The notes under the pieces: model-generated
Database searches by the model: none
The model's input: the letters and a program-made list of their open reading frames with translations, nothing else
Told to the model about the DNA's origin: nothing
Position numbers and translations under genes: made by a program
From: SHVZ01 sp044223515
Lineage (GTDB): Bacteria; Pseudomonadota; Alphaproteobacteria; SHVZ01
DNA length: 64,000 nt
Reading direction: 5' to 3'
NCBI GenBank assembly: GCA_044223515.1
Contig: JBGALV010000007.1
Span: forward strand, 1-64,000
Part shown: positions 23,884 to 31,733 of the stretch, piece by piece
Layout of the letters: each line of letters opens with the position of its first letter
How positions within the stretch are numbered: position 1 is the first letter of the stretch

Positions 23884-25569
23884 ATGACTCCGTTCCAGAA
23901 GCTGCCTCACCAGAAATACCGTCCGTTCCAGCCGATCGACCTGCCCGATCGCCGTTGGCCCTCCCGCGTGATCGAGAAGGCGCCGATCTGGTGCTCGGTC
24001 GACCTCCGCGACGGCAACCAGGCCCTGATCGAGCCGATGGGGCCCGAGCGCAAGCGCCGCATGTTCGAGCTCCTGGTCCGCATGGGCTTCAAGGAGATCG
24101 AGGTCGGCTTCCCGTCCGCCTCGCAGACCGATTTCGACTTCGTCCGCGAGATCATCGAGCAGAAGATGATCCCCGACGACGTCACCATCCAGGTGCTGAC
24201 CCAGGCGCGCGAGGAACTGATCCGCCGCACCTTCGAGTCGATCAAGGGTGCCAAGCGCGCGATCCTGCATCTCTACAACTCGACCTCGACCCTGCAGCGC
24301 CGCGTCGTCTTCGGGCTCGACCGCCAGGGCATCGTCGACATCGCGGTCAACGGCGCGAAGCTGGTGCGCCAGCTTGCCGACGACGCCGAGAAGGCGGGCA
24401 CGCGGATCGTCATGCAGTATTCGCCGGAGAGCTTCACCGGCACCGAGCTCGACTTCGCGAAGGAGGTCTGCGAGCAGGTCGCCGCCGTGTGGAAGCCGAC
24501 GAAAGAGAACAAGATCATCTTCAACCTGCCGGCGACCGTCGAGATGTCGACGCCGAACGTCTACGCCGACCAGATCGAGTGGTTCTCGCGCAACGTGAAG
24601 GACCGCGACAAGATCATCCTGTCGCTGCATCCGCATAACGATCGCGGCACCGGCGTCGCCGCGGCCGAGCTCGGCGTCATGGCCGGCGCCGACCGCATCG
24701 AAGGCACGCTGTTCGGCAACGGCGAGCGCACCGGCAACGTCGACGTCGTGAACCTCGCTCTCAACATGTACAGCCAGGGCATCGATCCGCAGATCGCCGT
24801 CGGCGACATCGACGAGATGAAGCGGACGGTCGAGTACTGCAACCAGCTGCCGGTGCATCCGCGCCATCCGTACGCGGGCGAGCTGGTGTTCACCGCGTTC
24901 TCCGGATCCCACCAGGATGCGATCAAGAAGGGCTTCGCGGCCCTCGAGAAGAGCAACTCCGGCATCTGGGAAGTGCCCTACCTGCCGATCGATCCCAAGG
25001 ATCTCGGGCGCGACTACCAGGCGGTGATCCGGATCAACAGCCAGTCCGGCAAGGGCGGCATCGCCTATGTCATGGACCAGGACTATGGCTTCGACCTGCC
25101 GCGCAAGCTGCAGATCGAGTTCAGCCAGGTGATCCAGGGCATCGCCGACGACACCGGCAAGGAGATCCAGCCGGAGATGATCAAGCAGTCCTTCGACAAG
25201 GAATACCTGTCGGAGGACAAGATCGCCTTCGTCGAGCACCGCACGGTGCCGGGCGGCAAGGGCGGCGGGCGCAACCTCGACGCAACGATCCGCGTCGACG
25301 GCAAGGAGCGCGAGGTGCAGGGCACCGGCAACGGGCCGATCGACGCCTTCGTCGACGCGATCTCCAAGAGCCTCGGCATACAGGTGAAGGTTCTCGACTA
25401 CCGCGAGCACGCCCAGGGCGGCGGCGCCGATGCCACCGCTGTCGCCTACGTCGAGGCAAAGGTAGGCGAGAGGCCGCCGCTCTTCGGAGTCGGCGTCGAT
25501 CCCAACATCGTCGCCGCCTCGCTCCGCGCCATCGTCAGCGCGGTCAACCGGGCGCAACGGTCAAAGTAA
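23884..25569 (+). CDS. leuA: 2-isopropylmalate synthase
   Basis: A 561-residue enzyme making 2-isopropylmalate from acetyl-CoA and 2-oxoisovalerate, the first committed step of leucine synthesis. The catalytic HMGL-like domain has VDLRDGNQAL (metal aspartate and arginine), GFPSASQTDFDF and LHPHNDRGTG (metal histidines). The C-terminal regulatory domain, where leucine binds, includes EVQGTGNGPIDAFVDA. The long form with the KYRPFQPIDLPDRRWP opening is the LeuA2/actinobacterial-alphaproteobacterial type. ATG at 23884 fits that opening better than the earlier in-frame start at 23848. The 3' end overlaps the convergent permease gene by nine bases. Confidence 0.96.
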   Translation: MTPFQKLPHQKYRPFQPIDLPDRRWPSRVIEKAPIWCSVDLRDGNQALIEPMGPERKRRMFELLVRMGFKEIEVGFPSASQTDFDFVREIIEQKMIPDDVTIQVLTQAREELIRRTFESIKGAKRAILHLYNSTSTLQRRVVFGLDRQGIVDIAVNGAKLVRQLADDAEKAGTRIVMQYSPESFTGTELDFAKEVCEQVAAVWKPTKENKIIFNLPATVEMSTPNVYADQIEWFSRNVKDRDKIILSLHPHNDRGTGVAAAELGVMAGADRIEGTLFGNGERTGNVDVVNLALNMYSQGIDPQIAVGDIDEMKRTVEYCNQLPVHPRHPYAGELVFTAFSGSHQDAIKKGFAALEKSNSGIWEVPYLPIDPKDLGRDYQAVIRINSQSGKGGIAYVMDQDYGFDLPRKLQIEFSQVIQGIADDTGKEIQPEMIKQSFDKEYLSEDKIAFVEHRTVPGGKGGGRNLDATIRVDGKEREVQGTGNGPIDAFVDAISKSLGIQVKVLDYREHAQGGGADATAVAYVEAKVGERPPLFGVGVDPNIVAASLRAIVSAVNRAQRSK

Positions 25570-26331
25570 GGCGCGGATCGCTCCGGCGATCGACAGAAGA
25601 AGCAGCAGGACGAGCACCGCCTTCCGGAAGGTGGCGGGCTCGGTCCTGATGTAGCCGCGGCTGCCGATCGCGATGCCGATCAGCAGCACCGGTACCAGCA
25701 CTAGCGCCGCAAGGAAGGTTCCCGTTGTGACCAGGCCCTGGGCCGCGCCCAGGGCCAATGCATAGGTGTCGGTCGCGAGGAAGAAGGCGACCAGCGAGGC
25801 GCGGATCGCGGCGGTACCGGCGGGCGACGATAGGTAGAACAGAACGACCGGCGGCCCGCCGATGCCGAGGCTGCCGTTCAGGAGCCCGACGGCTGTTCCA
25901 GTCGCGAAAGTCGCCCCGGTGCCCGGCATCTCCTTCAGGGCGAAGCCGCGCCAGAGCAGGATCGTGGTGGTCGCGACCAGCATGGCGATCGCGAGGCGGA
26001 TCGGCGTCTCGGGCAGACTCGCCAGCAGATGGACGCCGAAGGGCGTCGCGACGAGCGTACCCGCGATCAGCGGTGCGAGCGACCGCCAGTCCACCTGGCG
26101 CCAGACGCCGGGCAGCATGTGGGCGCTGGCGGCGACTTCCAGCACGAAGACGATCGGGATCGCGGTCGCCGGGGGCAGCACCAGCGACAGCCCGGAGACG
26201 GCCAGCATCGAGAAACCGAAGCCGGAATATCCCCGGATGATCGCGGCGACCAGCAAAGTCGCCATCACGGTCGCCGCCATCGCCGGCGAAAGCGTCTGCA
26301 GGTCGAGAAGCTGGGCGAGGCGGTCGAGCAT
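25561..26331 (-). CDS. TauE/SafE-family sulfite/anion permease
   Basis: A 256-residue inner-membrane protein with about eight hydrophobic helices in two similar halves, typical of the TauE/SafE (DUF81) family. Members export sulfite, sulfoacetate or related organic anions. The repeats AAIIRGYSGFGFSML and AVGLLNGSLGIGGPPVVLFYL are the paired signature loops of the two halves. ATG at 26331 was chosen because the sequence upstream is arginine/proline-rich shadow reading and would approach the divergent aroA. No sulfur-metabolism genes are next to it, so the substrate is uncertain. Confidence 0.88.
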   Translation of the reverse strand: MLDRLAQLLDLQTLSPAMAATVMATLLVAAIIRGYSGFGFSMLAVSGLSLVLPPATAIPIVFVLEVAASAHMLPGVWRQVDWRSLAPLIAGTLVATPFGVHLLASLPETPIRLAIAMLVATTTILLWRGFALKEMPGTGATFATGTAVGLLNGSLGIGGPPVVLFYLSSPAGTAAIRASLVAFFLATDTYALALGAAQGLVTTGTFLAALVLVPVLLIGIAIGSRGYIRTEPATFRKAVLVLLLLLSIAGAIRALL

Positions 26332-26402
26332 CGAGCGTGGAACGCTAGCGCGACAAACGAGCGCTTGCCCAGGGGCAGGGTAGCGCTGTACGTCGATGCC
26401 CC

Positions 26403-27755
26403 ATGTCTGAGGTTGCCGACAACGACGCCGATGGACGCTCGCCCTGGGCCGGGCTGCAGGGCGTTGCCTTCGCCGAGGTGCGGCCATCCGGGCATCCGAT
26501 TTCCGGCACCGTCACCGTTCCAGGCAGCAAGAGCTTTACCAACCGTGCGCTGATCCTCGCCGGCACGGCCGAAGGCGTCTCGACGCTGACCGGCCTGCTC
26601 CGCAGCGACGACTCCTACTGGTGCATCGACGCGCTGAAGCGTCTCGGCGTCGGCGTCGAGATCGACGGAACGACGGTCCGCATCGAAGGCTCGGGCACGC
26701 GCTGGCGCTCGAAGTCGGCCGACCTCTTCATCGGTTCCGCCGGCACGATCGGCCGCTTCCTTCCGGGCGTCCTCGCGGCGTCGCCCGAGGGACGCTATCG
26801 CGTGGCCGCCAGCGCGCAGCTGATGCGACGTCCGGTCTCGCCGCTGATCGACGCTCTGACGAGCCTCGGGGCCGACATCAGCCACGAGGGCGAGCCTGGC
26901 GGCTTCCCGATGATGATCTCGGCTCGCGGCCTCCAGGGCGGCAGGCTCATCATGTCGGGGAAGGTATCGAGCCAGTTCATCTCCGGTGCGCTGATCGCCG
27001 CTCCGCTCGCCAAGGCTCCGGTCGACCTCGAGGTCGTCGACCACATCGTCCAGGCGGACTATGTCCGCATGACGCTGGATGCAATGAAGGCCTTCGGCGT
27101 CGAGGTGCCGCATGACGAGGCGCTGACGCGGTTCCAGGCGACCCCGCAGCGCTATCGCGGCGGCGGCTTCGCGATCGAGGCGGACGCCTCGACCACCACC
27201 TACTTTCTGGCACTCGCAGCGGCGACGCGCGGCTGCATCGTCATCGACAACATCGGAACCTCGACGCGCCAGCCGGACCTCCGCCTCATCGACGTGCTGG
27301 AGCGGATGGGCTGCAAGGTCGAGCGCGGCACCGACCGCATCACCGTGGCGGGTCCCGAACGCCTGAAGGGCGGCTTCACCGTCGACATGAAGCCGATGTC
27401 GGACGCGACGTTGACGCTGGCGGCGCTGGCGCCCTTCGCCGACGCGCCGATCGCGATCGAGGGCGTCGCGCATATCCGCAAGCACGAGAGCGACCGCATC
27501 GCGGTCATGGCGCGTGCGCTCGTCGACCTCGGTATCGGCGTCGACGAGAGGCCCGACGGGCTGGTGGTGCGGCCGGGCGCGCCGCGTTTCGCCGAGCTCG
27601 ATACCCATGACGACCATCGGATCGCGATGTCGCTGGCGGTGCTGGGGGCGGCGGGCCAAGGCGTGCGCCTGGCGGATCCGGGCTGCGTGTCGAAGACCTG
27701 CCCGGTGTTCTTCGAGGAGATCGGAAAGCTCGGCGTCCCGGTCGAGCTCTTCTAG
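26403..27755 (+). CDS. aroA: 3-phosphoshikimate 1-carboxyvinyltransferase (EPSP synthase)
   Basis: A 450-residue enzyme joining phosphoenolpyruvate and shikimate-3-phosphate in the aromatic pathway. PGSKSFTNRALIL holds the conserved active-site lysine, SAQLMRRPVSPLID the substrate arginine, MSDATLTLAALA the catalytic aspartate and RKHESDRI the catalytic glutamate and PEP-binding arginine. The PEP-site loop reads FIGSAGTIGRFL where E. coli has LGNAGTAMRPL: glycine-96, threonine-97 and arginine-100 equivalents are kept, but Ala98, Met99 and Pro101 are replaced by Ile, Gly and Phe. This belongs to a divergent branch, and RKHESDR recalls actinobacterial forms. It is divergent from the permease with a 71-base spacer. 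Confidence 0.93.
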   Translation: MSEVADNDADGRSPWAGLQGVAFAEVRPSGHPISGTVTVPGSKSFTNRALILAGTAEGVSTLTGLLRSDDSYWCIDALKRLGVGVEIDGTTVRIEGSGTRWRSKSADLFIGSAGTIGRFLPGVLAASPEGRYRVAASAQLMRRPVSPLIDALTSLGADISHEGEPGGFPMMISARGLQGGRLIMSGKVSSQFISGALIAAPLAKAPVDLEVVDHIVQADYVRMTLDAMKAFGVEVPHDEALTRFQATPQRYRGGGFAIEADASTTTYFLALAAATRGCIVIDNIGTSTRQPDLRLIDVLERMGCKVERGTDRITVAGPERLKGGFTVDMKPMSDATLTLAALAPFADAPIAIEGVAHIRKHESDRIAVMARALVDLGIGVDERPDGLVVRPGAPRFAELDTHDDHRIAMSLAVLGAAGQGVRLADPGCVSKTCPVFFEEIGKLGVPVELF

Positions 27756-27766
27756 CGCCGCTTTTT

Positions 27767-28180
27767 CTAACGATAGATCCGCATCGCGCGCTCGACGCGG
27801 ACGGTCAGGTCGGCGCTGGCGACGGGCTTCACCAGGAATCCGTCGATGCCGAGGTCCTTCGCCTTCATCACGACCTCGCGTTCGGTATGCGAGGTCAGGA
27901 ACAGGACCGGCGTGCGCAGGCTGCCGCTGTTCTTCAGCCGCACCCACTTCACGAAGGCGAAGCCGTTGGTCGGCGTCATGTTGATGTCGCAGATGACGAG
28001 GTCCGGCGGGCGTATCAGGAACTGCTCCTTCGCCGCCTCGCCATGAGCCGCTTCGACGATCGCGCCGAATCCCAGCGCGCGCAGCATCATCCGCACGGAG
28101 TCGCGCACCGCCTCCTGATCGTCGACGATCATGACGGTGTAGTTCTTGTAGCGGTCGGCGGGATCGGTCGGGTCGGACAC
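27767..28180 (-). CDS. Single-domain response regulator (CheY-like)
   Basis: A 137-residue stand-alone receiver domain. The acidic pair is in VMIVDDQEAV, the phospho-acceptor aspartate in VICDINMTPTNGF, the threonine switch in LFLTSHT and the conserved lysine in FLVKPVASADL, so it should be phosphorylatable. A 14-residue hydrophilic N-terminus precedes the domain, and no output domain follows. It lies 46 bases downstream of an Hpt-containing protein on the same strand, which makes that protein a likely phosphate donor. It converges on aroA with an 11-base gap. Confidence 0.92.
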   Translation of the reverse strand: MSDPTDPADRYKNYTVMIVDDQEAVRDSVRMMLRALGFGAIVEAAHGEAAKEQFLIRPPDLVICDINMTPTNGFAFVKWVRLKNSGSLRTPVLFLTSHTEREVVMKAKDLGIDGFLVKPVASADLTVRVERAMRIYR

Positions 28181-28226
28181 GGCTTCGGACTCTATGGGGC
28201 GCCGATAGGCGCTTCAAGCCGGTGCC

Positions 28227-28961
28227 TCATTCCGCGGGTTCCGGCAGCCCGGCGATCGCCCGTGCAAGCGCTGCGGCCTCGGATGGAAGGTCGATCGCCG
28301 ACGCGGTAATCCAGTCCGAGGCGGTGATCGCCTTCTCGAACGACTGCGCGGCACGGCCGAGCCGCATCGCGCCGGCACTGAAGGCAGCCCCCTTGAGCGC
28401 GTGGGCCTTCCCCTGAGCGGCTTCCGCATCGGCATCCGCTGCGGCCGCCATTGCTTCGGCGGCGAGCTTCTGCGCTTGTCCGGCGAAGCGGCGGAGCATG
28501 CGGACGATCTCGATCGTCATCCCGCCGGCGATCGACTCCAGCTCCTCGAGGTCGAGAACGGCGGCCTCGATCTCCGCGGCCGCCGCCGGGGCGCTGACCG
28601 GCCCGAGGATCGCCAACGTCAATTCTTCGGCGGTGGCCGGCCACGGGCAGGCGACATCGATGCCGTCACCCGGCGGCCCGGCGGCGAGCATGACGACGCG
28701 GAGATCGAGCAGCAGCGGCGAGGTCCGGATCGCGCGCGCGAGGACCGAGGGAGCCCCATCTGCCAGACGCTCGCCGAGAATTGCCGCTTCGAAGGGCGGG
28801 TCGGCCGTTTCGAGGAGATCGAGCGTCTCGTGCAGGGCTGATGCCGTCGTCGCGATCGCGCCGAGGCCGGCCAGCAGCCCGGCGACGGTCGCGGCCCGCT
28901 CCGCATCGCCGTCGACGGTGAGCACGCGGCGGCCTGAAAGTGCCGGGGAAATGGTGCTCAT
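28227..28961 (-). CDS. Pseudo-receiver plus Hpt phosphotransfer protein
   Basis: A 244-residue cytoplasmic protein. Residues 10-120 have receiver-like order (RVLTVDGDAERA, AAILGERLADGAP, VVMLAAGPP), but the phospho-acceptor aspartate is glycine (ILG where LLD is usual) and the conserved lysine is absent (CPWPAT), so it is a pseudo-receiver. Residues 140-235 form a histidine-phosphotransfer domain whose phospho-accepting histidine is in AHALKGAAFSAGA. The Hpt domain should pass phosphate between a kinase and a receiver such as the one encoded next to it. A perfect TATAAT lies upstream. No full histidine kinase is adjacent. Confidence 0.85.
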   Translation of the reverse strand: MSTISPALSGRRVLTVDGDAERAATVAGLLAGLGAIATTASALHETLDLLETADPPFEAAILGERLADGAPSVLARAIRTSPLLLDLRVVMLAAGPPGDGIDVACPWPATAEELTLAILGPVSAPAAAAEIEAAVLDLEELESIAGGMTIEIVRMLRRFAGQAQKLAAEAMAAAADADAEAAQGKAHALKGAAFSAGAMRLGRAAQSFEKAITASDWITASAIDLPSEAAALARAIAGLPEPAE

Positions 28962-28983
28962 CGGCTTTCCATCGCCATGTTAT

Positions 28984-28989
28984 ATTATA
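28984..28989 (-). promoter_or_regulatory. Perfect TATAAT -10 element for the Hpt gene in a shared AT-rich spacer
   Basis: The 55-base spacer between the divergent Hpt gene and the 29017 gene contains TTATATTATAC, the most AT-rich stretch nearby. On the minus strand it gives a perfect TATAAT about 22 bases before the Hpt ATG, with no good -35. On the plus strand TATATT or TATTAT could serve the other gene. An activator-dependent bidirectional promoter is possible. Confidence 0.45.
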
Positions 28990-29016
28990 CGTCTCGTCTG
29001 ATCCTGGGGGTTCGAG

Positions 29017-29472
29017 ATGCTCGACCGTCGCCACGCGCTTCGCCTTTCCACCAGCCTTTTCGCGCTCGCCGCCTTCGGGCTCGGCGAGGCCAAGGCCGCG
29101 CCGGCGCGGGTCGCGCTCGAGGAAATCCATCGCGAGCCGGAGATGCCGGGCGTCGACTATTCCACCAAGGCGCGGAAGCTTGCGGGCCAGCGCATCCGGG
29201 TCGAAGGCTTCCTGGCACCGCATGCCGGCGGCCGCGCCGCCGCGCCGTTCCTGGTGCTCTCGGGCCAGCCGATGGTCGGGTGCCCGCACTGCCTGGGCGC
29301 CGCCGACCTGCCCGGCGACAGCCTCGTCGCCTATTTCGGCCGCGGCGTCGGCATGGCGGAAACCGGCATCCCGGTCGCGATCGAGGGCGTCCTCGACCTC
29401 GGCTCGCGCACCGATGCGCAGACCGGCTTCGTTTCCACGGTCCGCCTGTTCGACGCCAAGATCGTCGGCTAG
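29017..29472 (+). CDS. Exported protein with CPHC motif, DUF3299-like
   Basis: A 151-residue protein with a signal peptide (residues 1-27). DRRHALRLS near the start has a twin arginine, so Tat export is possible, and cleavage is expected after GEAKA. The mature part LAGQRIRVEGFLAPH, then FLVLSGQPMVGCPHC, resembles the OB-like fold of DUF3299 proteins, in which a cysteine motif in the same place may bind metal. No heme motif (CxxCH) is present. It is divergent from the Hpt gene and overlaps the convergent kinase gene by four bases. The family match is from memory of the pattern and should be treated as tentative. Confidence 0.65.
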   Translation: MLDRRHALRLSTSLFALAAFGLGEAKAAPARVALEEIHREPEMPGVDYSTKARKLAGQRIRVEGFLAPHAGGRAAAPFLVLSGQPMVGCPHCLGAADLPGDSLVAYFGRGVGMAETGIPVAIEGVLDLGSRTDAQTGFVSTVRLFDAKIVG

Positions 29473-30887
29473 CTGCCGCCCGTTCCGCCGGCCTGCCAGC
29501 GGCGCGAGCGGACGATCGTGACGGTGCACGGGGCCTTCGCGGCGACTTCTCCCGAGACGCTGCCGAGGATCGACTTGGCGATCGAATTGGCGCGCGCTCC
29601 CATCACGACATGGTCGACGCGGTTGCCGCCGATGTAGTCGAGAATGGCCGCGGCCGGGCTCACCGCCTCGAGCACGTGAAAGCTGAGCCGTCTCTCGTCG
29701 ATCCCGAGCGGGCTCGCCCAGTGCTTCAGGGCAACGAGGCGGTCGACATGCCGATTGCGGCCGGCTTCGTCGAGAGTGGTGTCGAGCGCCAGCCGGTTCT
29801 GCTTGAGTACGTTGACGCAGGCGACGCGCGCGTCCGGCATGGTCTTCAGGACATGCTGGACGGTCGCCCTCATCGCCTCCGACAGCGAGGCGTCGCTTTC
29901 TCCGAGATCGAGGGCCGCGCAAAGGATGGGCGCGTCGTCCAGGCGGCTCGCGACGGTCGCCTTCAGGATCGGCGCCAGCGTTTCGGGATTGAACCGGCGT
30001 CTTAGGACCGTCGTGAAGGAGTCCCGCTTCTGCCTTTCGGCACGCGCGGTCAGCACGACCTCAGTCGGATTCATGAGGTCGAAGGCAAGCTGGGCGGCGC
30101 TTGGATAGCGCCAAGCCGGATGGACCTCCAGGCACTTGAGGATGATCTCCTGCAGCCAGGGCGGGATCTCGGGGCGAAGCTTCCGCGGCGGCACCGGGTC
30201 GCGCCATAGCCGCCGTTTCAATCCCGACAGGCGTTGCGGATCGCCGAAAGGCCGCTCGCCGGTCGCGAAGAAGTACATGAGGACGCCGAGCGCGAAGAGG
30301 TCGCTCCGGGGGTCGTGCCGGTTGCCCATGACCTGCTCGGGCGCCATGTACGGTGCCGTGCCGAAGGGAACCCGGAACTCGGCTTCCATCAGGTCGGGAA
30401 GCTGGTCGTGGCGGGAGAGCCCGTAGTCGATGAGGACGGCCTCGCCGCTCGGCCGGAACAGGATGTTCGACGGCTTCACGTCGAGATGGACCACATGCTG
30501 GCGATGGATGTGGTCGAGAGCATGCGCGATCTTGGCCCCGAGTGCGGCGACCTCGTCGGCGGGAAGGGGCAACTCGCCGAGCCGCTTGATGAGCGAGGGG
30601 CCGGGAAGGCGCTCCATGATGATGTAGGGCTGTGCCTCGAAGCTTCCGGCGGCGATGAAGGCCGGGACGTGCGGGCCCGCGAGGCGGGGCAGGATCATCT
30701 GCTCCATCTCGAAGCCGACGATCGTCGCCGGGTCTTCGCCCTCGGACAGCTTCGGGGCCTTCAGCAGCATCGGGACGTCGCTGCCTGACCGGCTCACCGA
30801 CCAGAGCGTCGCCATGCCGCCGGCATGCACGCGCTCGCCGATGACGAAGCCGTCGATCGTTCCGCCAGGGTGAAGGGAGGTCGGCAT
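29469..30887 (-). CDS. Ser/Thr protein kinase fused to universal stress protein domain
   Basis: A 472-residue soluble protein. Residues 12-280 are a Hanks-type kinase: glycine loop ERVHAGGMATLW, ATP lysine in MLLKAPKL, catalytic loop HLDVKPSNILF (HLD for the usual HRD, aspartate kept), DYG for DFG, and APYMAPEQ as the substrate lobe. All core catalytic residues are present. Residues 320-462 form a UspA domain ending in the nucleotide-site pattern MGARANS...LGSVSGEVA. No membrane helix is present, unlike PknB. The phosphoesterase gene upstream ends six bases before it. The kinase should phosphorylate unknown proteins under stress, with the USP domain perhaps sensing ATP. Confidence 0.9.
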   Translation of the reverse strand: MPTSLHPGGTIDGFVIGERVHAGGMATLWSVSRSGSDVPMLLKAPKLSEGEDPATIVGFEMEQMILPRLAGPHVPAFIAAGSFEAQPYIIMERLPGPSLIKRLGELPLPADEVAALGAKIAHALDHIHRQHVVHLDVKPSNILFRPSGEAVLIDYGLSRHDQLPDLMEAEFRVPFGTAPYMAPEQVMGNRHDPRSDLFALGVLMYFFATGERPFGDPQRLSGLKRRLWRDPVPPRKLRPEIPPWLQEIILKCLEVHPAWRYPSAAQLAFDLMNPTEVVLTARAERQKRDSFTTVLRRRFNPETLAPILKATVASRLDDAPILCAALDLGESDASLSEAMRATVQHVLKTMPDARVACVNVLKQNRLALDTTLDEAGRNRHVDRLVALKHWASPLGIDERRLSFHVLEAVSPAAAILDYIGGNRVDHVVMGARANSIAKSILGSVSGEVAAKAPCTVTIVRSRRWQAGGTGGS

Positions 30888-30893
30888 CCGCCC

Positions 30894-31634
30894 TCAGCGT
30901 CCCTCGTGCAGGCGCTGGGCGAGCGCCTCCGGCAGTCCGGCGAGTCGGATCTTCGCCGCGGCGGCGTCGATGTCGTAGGGGACGCGGAAATAGGTCACTT
31001 CATGGCGCGCGTCGTCGAGCACGGCGTATGAGGCGCCGGGATCGCCGTCCCGCGGCTGGCCCACCGACCCGAGGACGCAGACCCAGCGGCGCTGGCTCAG
31101 CAACGGCACGGCGACGTCAGTGACCGGCTGGAATCGGATCGGCGCATCGTTGCCGCGGCTGCCGAAGATCGCCGGCACATGGACGTGCCCGCAGACCACC
31201 ACGCGGGCCGAGGTGGCGGACAGGCACCGGGATGCCTCGTCCCGATTGGTCACGTAGAGCCAGGTCGTCGGCGCGGCTCCGGCGGCATGGATGAACAGGA
31301 GATCCCCATCCTCCGTCCTGATCGGACGCGCCTCGAGGAAGGCGCGGGCGGCCGGGCCGAGCCGGCCTCGCGTCCAGCGGATCGCCGTCTCCGCGTTCGG
31401 GTTCATCCGCTCGTTGAGATTGGCGATAGCGTGATCGTGGTTGCCGAGAATGGCGACGGCGCCCTGCGATACGCGCTCCATGACCGTATCGACGACCCAG
31501 GCCGGGTCGGCGCCGTAGCCGACGTAGTCGCCGAGGAAGACATATCTGTCGACGCCGCGGCGCTCGGCATCGGCGAGGCAGGCCGTGAAGGCCTCGCGGT
31601 TGCCGTGAATGTCGGCCATGAGGGCGGTGCGCAT
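30894..31634 (-). CDS. Calcineurin-like metallophosphoesterase
   Basis: A 246-residue cytoplasmic dinuclear-metal phosphoesterase. The five metal motifs are in order: ADIHGN, FLGDYVGYGADP, LGNHDHAI, FIHAAG and VCGHVHVPAIF. This is the YfcE/PrpE-like group that includes protein phosphatases and cyclic-nucleotide esterases. It is six bases upstream of the kinase-USP gene on the same strand, so both are probably made from one message. That makes it a candidate opposing phosphatase for the kinase, which is inference. The start ATG at 31634 is followed by a typical MRTALMADIHGN opening. Confidence 0.9.
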   Translation of the reverse strand: MRTALMADIHGNREAFTACLADAERRGVDRYVFLGDYVGYGADPAWVVDTVMERVSQGAVAILGNHDHAIANLNERMNPNAETAIRWTRGRLGPAARAFLEARPIRTEDGDLLFIHAAGAAPTTWLYVTNRDEASRCLSATSARVVVCGHVHVPAIFGSRGNDAPIRFQPVTDVAVPLLSQRRWVCVLGSVGQPRDGDPGASYAVLDDARHEVTYFRVPYDIDAAAAKIRLAGLPEALAQRLHEGR

Positions 31635-31684
31635 GGGTCGGAGCCTCGTCGTGCCCCCATCATAGCCCGCCCGGCGACGAACGT

Positions 31685-31724
31685 CCCCGAAAGCGCGCTC
31701 GCTGCATGCGAGGCGCTTTCGGGG
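31685..31724. terminator. Large hairpin between the peptide-binding protein and phosphoesterase genes
   Basis: CCCCGAAAGCG (31685-31695) pairs with CGCTTTCGGGG (31714-31724). CTCGC (31698-31702) pairs with GCGAG (31708-31712) above a small internal loop. On the minus strand it lies 10 bases after the binding-protein stop. No T tract follows, so it may stabilise the 3' end rather than terminate strongly. Confidence 0.65.
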
Positions 31725-31733
31725 ATGGTGAGG

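Noticed and set aside
26265..28217. 650-codon minus-strand frame
   Set aside because: It is antisense to aroA for most of its length and only shadows the receiver gene and the permease start.
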